Made by a program: the position numbers and the translations under genes. From Spirirestis rafaelensis WJT71-NPBG6 (lineage in GTDB: Bacteria; Cyanobacteriota; Cyanobacteriia; Cyanobacteriales; Nostocaceae): a stretch of 56,300 bases of DNA. The notes beneath the pieces are model-generated. The model was not told the origin of the DNA. It did not search any database and was given only the letters and a program-made list of their open reading frames with translations. The stretch covers positions 1 to 56,300 of the forward strand of contig JAHHID010000045.1 in NCBI GenBank assembly GCA_019359015.1, in the 5' to 3' direction. Numbering within the stretch: the stretch's first letter is position 1; each line of letters opens with the position of its first letter. Positions 50,244 to 56,300 of the stretch are shown in pieces.

Positions 50244-50984
50244 TCAACTCAATAGCTGAATTAACACAAAAGCAAAAGCCGCACTACCCAAAGGAACTGT
50301 CAAATTATCAACACCCAACAAAGAAAAAGCTTCTAAACCAGTCGCTACTAAAGCAACCGCTAGTGATACCAGCCAAGTTTGCCAAACATTACCCAGTGTG
50401 AAGAGTAAAATCAAACTACAGACAATATAGCTGACAACAGCCATCGTCAAAGAGCCTTCCCAGCTTTTTTGCGCCCCAAAGACTTGATATTTATGTTTAC
50501 CATATCGCTGTCCGATTAGCGCTGCTAATCCATCTCCCCATGCCATTACCAAAATGCCGATCGCTGCGTACTGGGGTTGTTGCAAGTGCCAGAAACAGCC
50601 AACTAAAACACCTATACTAACAGCATAAAAAAATGTCCCCAAACTCTGGCGTCCAACGCTATTAATACCTGGGAGAATTGGAAATAGATACGACAATAAG
50701 GTAACGGCACTCGCTAAAATCGAAGCTGTAATCCCCACACTCGCGGGGATATCCAGCCACCAAGCAAATAAAATCACATTGCCAGTGCCAATATGAACGA
50801 TTTTTCGCAATATTTCTGGATCTTCATTGACAAAACGATTTGTTAGCCACGCAATCACGAGGATGAGTGACACCCAAACGGCAACGATCGCAACTTGCAG
50901 CGACAAGGAGGAAGTTGACTGTAAATCAAAAAGTGAAGTCAGCAAAAGTACAACAATATGGTAGATATTGACGCTTCTTACCAA
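50244..50984 (-). CDS. Phytol/dolichol kinase-like membrane protein (VTE5/SEC59 type)
   Basis: A 246-residue protein with about seven membrane segments. The core fits the polyprenol kinase / CTP-dependent family: KIVHIGTGNVILFAWW, YLFPILPGINSVGRQSLGTF, MAWGDGLAALIGQRYGKHKY, FGAQKSWEGSLTMAVVSY and the end LLGVDNLTVPLGSAAF. Cyanobacterial homologues of VTE5 phosphorylate phytol for tocopherol and chlorophyll recycling. Dolichol-type activity cannot be excluded. The start appears to be a TTG at 50984. Divergent from yidD with 23 bases between. Confidence 0.82.
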   Translation of the reverse strand: MVRSVNIYHIVVLLLTSLFDLQSTSSLSLQVAIVAVWVSLILVIAWLTNRFVNEDPEILRKIVHIGTGNVILFAWWLDIPASVGITASILASAVTLLSYLFPILPGINSVGRQSLGTFFYAVSIGVLVGCFWHLQQPQYAAIGILVMAWGDGLAALIGQRYGKHKYQVFGAQKSWEGSLTMAVVSYIVCSLILLFTLGNVWQTWLVSLAVALVATGLEAFSLLGVDNLTVPLGSAAFAFVLIQLLS

Positions 50985-51228
50985 TGTATCGGATTTAGGT
51001 TACTACGATGAAACTATTATTTATCTGGTTAATTAAAGCTTATCGCATGTTTATTTCCCCCCTGTTTCCTCCTACCTGTCGCTTTCAGCCAACTTGTTCA
51101 ATGTATGCTATCGAAGCAATTGAACGATTTGGTGTTCTGCGCGGTACTTGGATGGCGATTTGGCGTATTTTACGCTGTCATCCGTTTCATCCCGGTGGAT
51201 ACGATCCTGTTCCAGAAGTGGGACAAGG

Positions 51229-51455
<227 letters not shown>

Positions 51456-51470
51456 TAATCCAAAATCAAA

Positions 51471-52178
51471 ATGAGACCTTATCATCAAGTACCAATTATC
51501 GAATGTGGTGAACCGTTGGTTCAGATTCCTTTAGAATTGTTTGCGGTGGAGTCTCCCCATCCTTATGAAAAGCTAGGTGCTCCTTATGGGGAACATTCTC
51601 CTTATTTTCTCCGCGAAACCTTGATTGACAGCTTGATAGAAGCGCAAAATCATTTACAGCTAATACATCCAAATTGGCTGATTCAAATTTTTGATGCTTA
51701 TCGCCCGGTAGCTGTGCAACAGTTTATGGTAGACTACAGTTTTGCTCAAGCGCTGCAAGAAAGGGGACTGACAGAAGCGCAATTGTCACTCTCCAAACGC
51801 CAAGAGATTTGGGAAGCGGTTTATCAAATTTGGGCTGTACCCAGTTTAGATGAAAAAACTCCGCCTCCCCACAGTACCGGTGCAGCCGTGGATGTGACAC
51901 TCGTAGATGATAATGGACGAGTAGTTGATATGGGTTCGCCAATTGATGAAATGTCAGAGCGATCGCTTCCCGATTACTTTGCTAATAACAGCGAACTCGA
52001 AGCACAACAATATCACGCTCATCGTCAACTGTTGCATGATGTAATGTTAAAAGCTGGATTTCAACGCAATCCTAGAGAATGGTGGCATTTCTCCTTAGGA
52101 GATCAGATGTATTCGTGGTTGAATAATCAATTGATACCAGGTAATTCTCTCACAGCTCGTTATGGGCGTATTTTATGA
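51471..52178 (+). CDS. D-alanyl-D-alanine dipeptidase (VanX/DdpX-like, M15 family)
   Basis: A 235-residue M15 metallopeptidase. Zinc and catalytic motifs: IFDAYRPVAVQQFM (Arg), HSTGAAVDVTLVD (SxHxxGxAxD-type with His and Asp), and EWWHFSLGD (Glu, then His). The long GSPIDEMSERS and QQYHAHRQLLHDVM segments match the VanX/DdpX branch, which cleaves D-Ala-D-Ala in peptidoglycan recycling. No signal peptide is evident, so it may act on cytosolic dipeptide. No vancomycin-resistance genes are near. Confidence 0.88.
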   Translation: MRPYHQVPIIECGEPLVQIPLELFAVESPHPYEKLGAPYGEHSPYFLRETLIDSLIEAQNHLQLIHPNWLIQIFDAYRPVAVQQFMVDYSFAQALQERGLTEAQLSLSKRQEIWEAVYQIWAVPSLDEKTPPPHSTGAAVDVTLVDDNGRVVDMGSPIDEMSERSLPDYFANNSELEAQQYHAHRQLLHDVMLKAGFQRNPREWWHFSLGDQMYSWLNNQLIPGNSLTARYGRIL

Positions 52179-52190
52179 GTGCGTTAGAAA

Positions 52191-52670
52191 TTAGGCATCT
52201 TGAGGATTTAGCTTAATTAACTCGTCGGTGGTGTAAGTACCAATCGGACTCCACAGTAAATAAGGTACTAGTAAAGCTGCTGCCAGTGGCGAAATCGGCA
52301 AAACAGAAATTGTTAACACCACACCTAAAGTAGCACCAACTGAACCAATAATTTCGCCTCTTTTGAGACTGCGGAACCTCAGCATTATCGGTATGTAGGT
52401 GACAGTGATAATTTCTAGCAGCAGGTATAAACCCATTAACAGCCAGGTTATGAAACCTCCGGGATTTTTTTGCCAAACAATATTAGCCGAAGCTGCACCG
52501 CAAATGAAAATCACAGTCCAAATGATGGGAATTAGTGGTTCAAAAACTAGCCATCGGGGACGAGTTAAGTTAGCAAACCATTTGATATCACGCGGTGTGA
52601 TGAAAAAACTACCAATCATCACAAGCAAAGTTATCGCCCCAATAATCATCCAAGACTTAATCATATTCAT
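52191..52670 (-). CDS. TspO/MBR-family membrane protein, copy 1
   Basis: A 159-residue TspO-like (translocator protein) family member with five membrane segments. Features: MIKSWMIIGAITLLVMIGSF then WFANLTRPRWLVFEPLIPIIW, with an RPxW-type motif, IWTVIFICGAASANIVWQKN, and GLYLLLEIITVTYIPIML. TspO proteins bind porphyrins and affect stress responses in cyanobacteria. It ends TTDELIKLNPQDA, almost the same as the second copy at 53310-53792 on the same strand. Start at the ATG at 52670, or two codons in at 52664. Confidence 0.86.
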   Translation of the reverse strand: MNMIKSWMIIGAITLLVMIGSFFITPRDIKWFANLTRPRWLVFEPLIPIIWTVIFICGAASANIVWQKNPGGFITWLLMGLYLLLEIITVTYIPIMLRFRSLKRGEIIGSVGATLGVVLTISVLPISPLAAALLVPYLLWSPIGTYTTDELIKLNPQDA

Positions 52671-53309
52671 CTCCCAAATACGTGCATTTTGTCAAGTTAC
52701 ATATTGATACCGTTTAGTTAAGTTTTACTGAGTATCAGTTTTTTGAGCTAAAGTTAATATTGGTTAGTTCAAGCACGCTAAAAGCTGTGATTAGCAACAC
52801 TGAAGTTGTCGTCATGACACAAAGAGCGATCGCCACAACAGCTTCAACTTTCGTTACTAATACACAAGCTGTGGTTACGACAGCTTCAACTTTCGTTACA
52901 ATACTCAGGAGAAAACAACAAATTGATGCTTCTCAACAGGTATTTTCCCTGCGGCTATTATCCTCAACTAAACCGGATTGAGTTATACACGGCAATTTTG
53001 GCAATTTAAAATATGAGTTTAATCAGTCGCAGGTTGTAATTTTCAGAGAAACTGGATACTGGGAATTTTCAAAAGGGAAAGGGAAAGGGAGCATCCGAAT
53101 TTGGCAAAAAGCCCTGCGCCGAGCGCACGCTTCGCGAACAGGCTATAAGCCTGGGGCTATAGCAACAAAGCCTGCGAAGGCAGGCTATATGAGTCTTAGA
53201 GCCTGCGAAGGCAGGCTTTGTTTGTGTAGCGATACCCTTCAAGGGTATTGTGGCAAAATTGGGATGCTCCCAAGGGAAATGCCCATTGCCCAATCCCCCT
53301 TACCAACAC
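52671..53309. other. Intergenic region between the two TspO genes
   Basis: An exact 20-bp direct repeat, ACAGCTTCAACTTTCGTTAC, occurs at 52838-52857 and 52880-52899, within a 73-codon ORF (52760-52981) that lacks a good start. It may be a small gene from MTQRAIATTASTFV at 52814, but I do not trust it. A dispersed repeat cluster runs from 53125 to 53275 (GCCTGCGAAGGCAGGC hairpins and CCTTCAAGGGTATTG), ending in GCCCATTGCCCA-like repeats. Confidence 0.55.
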
Positions 53310-53792
53310 TCAAGCATCTTGAGGATTAAGACGACTCATTTCTTTAGTGGTGTAAGTTCCAATAGGACTCCAAAGTAGATAAGGCACGAGTAACAATGCT
53401 GCCCAACCGGAAACAGGTAGAACTGCTAGGGTTAAAATCACACCTATGATGAAACCTATAGCACCAATAGTTGTACCGACTTTCAGACTGCGAAGACGTA
53501 ACATGGCAGGGTTGTAAGCGATGGTAACAATTTCTAAAAGTAAGTATAAACCCATCCGCAACCATGTTTCAGTCGTGCCAGGGTTTTTCTCCCAAACAAT
53601 ATAAGCTGACCAAGCACCACAGATAAATATTACAGTCCAAACAAGTGGAATTGCCGCCTCAAAAGTTAACCATCTCGGTCTTTGCAAGCTTTTAAACCAT
53701 CTAGTATCGCCTGGGGTAATGAAATTAGAAGCCAGCGCAACTATGAAAGTCACACCCCCAATCACCATCCAAGATTTTATCATGCCCGACAT
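53310..53792 (-). CDS. TspO/MBR-family membrane protein, copy 2
   Basis: A 160-residue paralogue of the gene at 52191-52670. The family pattern is the same: MIKSWMVIGGVTFIVALASN then WFKSLQRPRWLTFEAAIPLVW, and IFICGAWSAYIVWEKNPG. The final GTYTTKEMSRLNPQDA matches the copy-1 end (GTYTTDELIKLNPQDA). Differences are spread evenly, so the duplication is not recent. It has the usual five membrane segments. Both copies are on the minus strand about 640 bases apart, with repeats between them, suggesting separate promoters. Confidence 0.86.
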   Translation of the reverse strand: MSGMIKSWMVIGGVTFIVALASNFITPGDTRWFKSLQRPRWLTFEAAIPLVWTVIFICGAWSAYIVWEKNPGTTETWLRMGLYLLLEIVTIAYNPAMLRLRSLKVGTTIGAIGFIIGVILTLAVLPVSGWAALLLVPYLLWSPIGTYTTKEMSRLNPQDA

Positions 53793-54475
53793 CCCTGGCG
53801 TTTATATTCATATCACGCCTTATATTGCGATTTTGCCAATTTACTTGTAATTACTCATCATCCCTCAGACCGAACATCTGAGCGGAGGCAACCTCTAAGC
53901 AGAGTTCTGGTTTGATAACTTGCCCGGAAGTGAAAAATCCCTACTTTCTACTTGTTTTCTCTTCATCGTGTTTCTTTAGAGACCCAGGTTGGCAGAAAGA
54001 CGTTGTTAAACTCACACTAAGGGATGATCATGCTAACAATCTGTTTTCAGGGTACGAAAACGTACAGAAAGTTGATGCTATTTGGAATTACTTTTAAATA
54101 AGTAAAGCAATAAAAAAGAATTCAGAAGTCAGAATTCAAAAGTCACAATCACAATCCCAATCAATAGGGTTGTTAAGCACTAACTTAATATAAACCGCGT
54201 TGATTCCAAGGGTGTTAAAGCCTTTATACAAAAACGCCCTTCGGGTTAGTAGTCCCCCATCTCCAGCCGGAGACGTTATGCGAAGACGGTAACCGCCAAG
54301 ATGGGCGCTACCCCTCACCAGTTGTACAGAATCGATGCGCTGCCACGTGACTTTTTAGTTTTGAATTCTTGTTTGAAAAGAAATTGTTTGCATTCGTCTG
54401 CCTAAAAAGCCGCACACGAATGTTGTGTGTTTAATTGTTAAGGCTGTTTGTATTCAAAGAAAGTATTTGCCTGTC
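53793..54475. other. Intergenic region with a structured segment
   Basis: Two symmetric features. TCATCATCCCTCAG (about 53857) and CTAAGGGATGATCA (about 54017) are an imperfect inverted pair about 150 bases apart, and they may be ends of a small element. The segment 54243-54314 can fold into a long hairpin and is listed separately. Minus-strand ORFs here have no good start. The response-regulator promoter should lie near the end. Confidence 0.5.
54243..54314. other. Possible structured RNA or mobile hairpin
   Basis: Nested complementary blocks: GGG (54243-54245) with CCC (54312-54314), GTAG (54249-54252) with CTAC (54308-54311), and CCCATCT (54256-54262) with AGATGGG (54299-54305). Inside is the smaller CGGTAACCG palindrome. 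The minus strand is open and encodes HLGGYRLRITSPAGDGG without a start codon. It could be a dispersed repeat, an RNA, or part of an old gene. Confidence 0.35.
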
Positions 54476-54886
54476 ATGTGTGATCAATCTTTACCACTCA
54501 ATGGTCTGCGAGTCATGGTTGTTGATAGTAACCTTGATTGTAGAGATTTGCTGAGAATGGTGCTTGAGGATTATGGTATAGAGACGATCAGCGCGACATG
54601 CGTAAGTGAAGCTCTAGAAATCCTCAAGCAAGTTAAACCAGATGTTTTGATTAGTGAAATTTGCTTGCCTAATGAAGACGGTTTCTCACTGATGCACAAG
54701 GTGAAAGCTTTTGAGATTGCTGAACAAGTCGAGATTCCAGCGATCGCTTTAACGACATACGACACAAACTATGATGCTCTATCAGTCGGCTTTTGCAAGC
54801 AGTTACTTAAACCAGTTGACTTTGATGAGTTAATCACAACAGTTTTTTGCGTAACTAGACAAATTCAATTGGTGGGGGCAGCATGA
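54476..54886 (+). CDS. Receiver-domain protein with Glu in place of the phospho-acceptor Asp
   Basis: A 136-residue CheY-like receiver. LRVMVVDSNLDCRDLLRMVLEDYG gives the acidic pocket with one Asp rather than the usual pair. DVLISEICLPNEDG is the acceptor region: in ordinary receivers the residue after IS is Asp, here Glu. KQLLKPVDF keeps the conserved Lys. With Glu at that position the domain cannot be phosphorylated normally and may mimic the active state. The start at 54476 (MCDQSLPLNG) is chosen over an upstream one. The last four bases, ATGA, are shared with the start of the next gene, so the two proteins are probably made together. Confidence 0.85.
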   Translation: MCDQSLPLNGLRVMVVDSNLDCRDLLRMVLEDYGIETISATCVSEALEILKQVKPDVLISEICLPNEDGFSLMHKVKAFEIAEQVEIPAIALTTYDTNYDALSVGFCKQLLKPVDFDELITTVFCVTRQIQLVGAA

Positions 54887-56034
54887 ATACAAGTGTTTTT
54901 AGTCAGCAGTTAAAAGCGATGAGCGATCGCTTAACTAACTTGTATCAACAAATCAACACATCCTCATCACTACCACCTGTGCTGTCATCAATGACAGAAC
55001 TAGGTGTTGCTTCTGAGCGACTTCAGATAGCAGGAGAGATGCTTTCTCAGCAGAATCATAACTTATCATTGGCTAACCAGGCTATAGAAGCCGAATCCCA
55101 GCGCTATCAAGAACTGTTAGAGTTTATCCCCGATCCTTGCTTGCTGACAGATGCAAGCGGAAAAATTCGGGAAGCGAATTTGGCGGCAGCTTCGTTGCTC
55201 AACCTTCCGCAATCGGTGCTGATTGGTCGGTTGCTTACAAGTTTCATAAGTTATGAAACTCGGCAACAGTTTCAGGCTCAGTTGCGGCAAATCCAGCAAC
55301 AACCTAGCAAACAAAAGTGGCAGTTAAAGTTGCAGCCCTATCGACAAGAAGCATTGAATGTTAGTGTTTTTGTAGCTAGCCAGCAGGAAGCAACCCAACC
55401 ACTAACTCTGCGCTGGCTCTTACGCGGTTTGAGCGATGGCAACTCTTTTGAACCCCAAGAACAACCTGACAGCAATGTTGATCTGAGCTATCCTTTGCAG
55501 CTTTATTTAAAAGGAGAAACAATTCCTTTAAAGCCTGACGTAATTTGGCAAGTTCACTCAGGACTAGTAAAGCTAACAACTTATTGTGATAACGGTCAAG
55601 AAGTGTTACTTGGGTTAGCAGGTGCAAAAGCCCCCTTTGGTTCTAGCTTAACTGGGCTGTCACTCTATGAAGCAACTGCCCTCGCTGATACTCTCGTATC
55701 GTCTATTTCAGTCACCGACTTGGCTAACTCTGCTGAAGTCAAACAGCAGCTTTTACCGCAAATTAGCCAACGACTCAAACAAACCGAATCGCTACTAGCT
55801 GTTCACGGGCAATCACGAGTTGCAGACCGCTTGCAGAGTTTATTAGAGTTATTAAAACAGGAAGTTGGCGAACCTGTAGCGGATGGCATCCGGCTGGGTA
55901 TTCGTCTAACTCATGAAGACCTTGCCTCTGCCTGCTGCACAACCAGAGTAACCGTCACCCGGACGCTTAAGGAACTACAGAAGCAAAAGAAGCTGAGTGT
56001 AGATTCGCAGCATCACATAATTTTGAAGGCATAA
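54883..56034 (+). CDS. PAS domain plus CRP-type regulator
   Basis: A 383-residue protein. The N-terminal helical region (1-75) is followed by a PAS domain (about 76-170: YQELLEFIPDPCLLTDASGK, LLNLPQSVLIGRLLTSFI). A CRP/FNR-like sensory domain covers about 195-290 (GETIPLKPDVIWQVHSGLVKL, GLAGAKAPFGSSL). A CRP-type helix-turn-helix fills the C-terminus, ending LTHEDLASACCTTRVTVTRT then LKELQKQKKL. It lacks a membrane segment, so it is a cytosolic transcription factor. It overlaps the receiver gene by four bases (ATGA), which strongly suggests they act together. The ligand of the PAS domain and the DNA targets are unknown. Confidence 0.85.
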   Translation: MNTSVFSQQLKAMSDRLTNLYQQINTSSSLPPVLSSMTELGVASERLQIAGEMLSQQNHNLSLANQAIEAESQRYQELLEFIPDPCLLTDASGKIREANLAAASLLNLPQSVLIGRLLTSFISYETRQQFQAQLRQIQQQPSKQKWQLKLQPYRQEALNVSVFVASQQEATQPLTLRWLLRGLSDGNSFEPQEQPDSNVDLSYPLQLYLKGETIPLKPDVIWQVHSGLVKLTTYCDNGQEVLLGLAGAKAPFGSSLTGLSLYEATALADTLVSSISVTDLANSAEVKQQLLPQISQRLKQTESLLAVHGQSRVADRLQSLLELLKQEVGEPVADGIRLGIRLTHEDLASACCTTRVTVTRTLKELQKQKKLSVDSQHHIILKA

Positions 56035-56300
56035 GCTGTAAGCTTACCGCCGGCTAGAAGCCGGAGGCTTTCGCCACAAACTTCTAGAACGGAAATTTTC
56101 AGTAGCCCTAAGGAACTAACGATGTTAAAGAAGAACTTCCCAGACATATTAGCCCTTGAACCTCGAGGATGGCTTATATCAAATCCGGTTAAATGCACGT
56201 AGTAAAACTTCTATTTGTTAGCGGCCACCAATGGTAATAAGTTAGACCACGGATTAGGTCGTGGTTATCAGATATCACTTTGCAACGTTGAAATAAAGCC
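56035..56300. other. End of window: hairpin repeat and a tiny ORF
   Basis: CCGCCGGCTAGAAGCCGGAGGC (about 56048-56070) is a repeat hairpin and may terminate the regulator operon. A 26-codon ORF beginning MLKKNFPDILALEPRGWLIS (from 56121) has AAGGA upstream, but it is too short to judge. Nothing else is seen up to 56300. Confidence 0.4.

Noticed and set aside
53912-54097. Small ORF downstream of the second TspO gene
   Set aside because: No ribosome-binding site, unconvincing composition, and it lies within the imperfect inverted repeat.

Overview
The window reads as chromosome of a filamentous, probably heterocyst-type (Nostocales-like) cyanobacterium. The palindrome GCGATCGC (HIP1) is very frequent. 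There is a helical carotenoid protein, Ycf49-like and DUF3593 proteins, a PEP-CTERM protein, Uma2 nucleases and large CHAT/STAND/WD40 proteins. Intergenic DNA is full of heptanucleotide repeats and small palindromic repeats. I saw no rRNA, tRNA or CRISPR array. Genus cannot be fixed from this alone.

Layout. 1-3.0 kb: edge of an IS5-type transposase, two tandem metallophosphoesterase paralogues and an OCP-N-domain carotenoid protein. 3.2-16.1 kb: the glycine cleavage genes gcvT, gcvH and gcvP, with two CHAT-NB-ARC-WD40 paralogues on the opposite strand, one on each side of gcvT. 16.2-21.9 kb: cupin, SnoaL-like, SDR, Uma2, TPR lipoprotein and pentapeptide-repeat membrane protein, plus a small MITE. 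21.9-32.1 kb: U32 peptidase, GST-like protein, YfiH/PgeF, BirA, an M23 peptidase, riboflavin synthase, a bifunctional-nuclease-family protein and an aldo/keto reductase with a ferredoxin-like tail. 32.1-36.2 kb: an AAA ATPase gene broken by a MITE, Uma2, an HxlR regulator, a PEP-CTERM NHL-repeat protein and a broken Uma2 gene. 36.2-41.7 kb: CsaB-like pyruvyl transferase, two small membrane proteins, HisA and two coiled-coil paralogues. 42.6-47.7 kb: a one-strand NAD cluster in the order pncB, nadD, nrtR-like, chorismate-mutase-like, nadE, headed by a perfect 29-bp palindrome that is a good operator candidate. 48-56.3 kb: small proteins, a basic Arg/His/Tyr repeat secreted protein, a VTE5-like kinase, YidD, a VanX-like dipeptidase, two TspO paralogues, and a receiver-like protein lacking its phospho-acceptor Asp, translationally coupled to a PAS plus CRP-type regulator.

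Genes that work together. GcvT, GcvH and GcvP are three parts of the glycine decarboxylase system (photorespiratory glycine to CO2, NH3 and methylene-THF). PncB, NadD and NadE are three successive steps from nicotinate to NAD, with the NrtR-like protein as the likely local sensor. The two CHAT proteins look like STAND sensors: a peptidase-like effector, a nucleotide switch and a WD40 sensor whose repeats are almost identical except at a few positions.

A second theme is mobile and repetitive DNA. Repeats typical of the intergenic regions also sit in frame inside coding genes (nadE, gcvP, both CHAT genes, the U32 peptidase, the yidD tail). One MITE insertion can be undone on paper to restore an intact ATPase reading frame.
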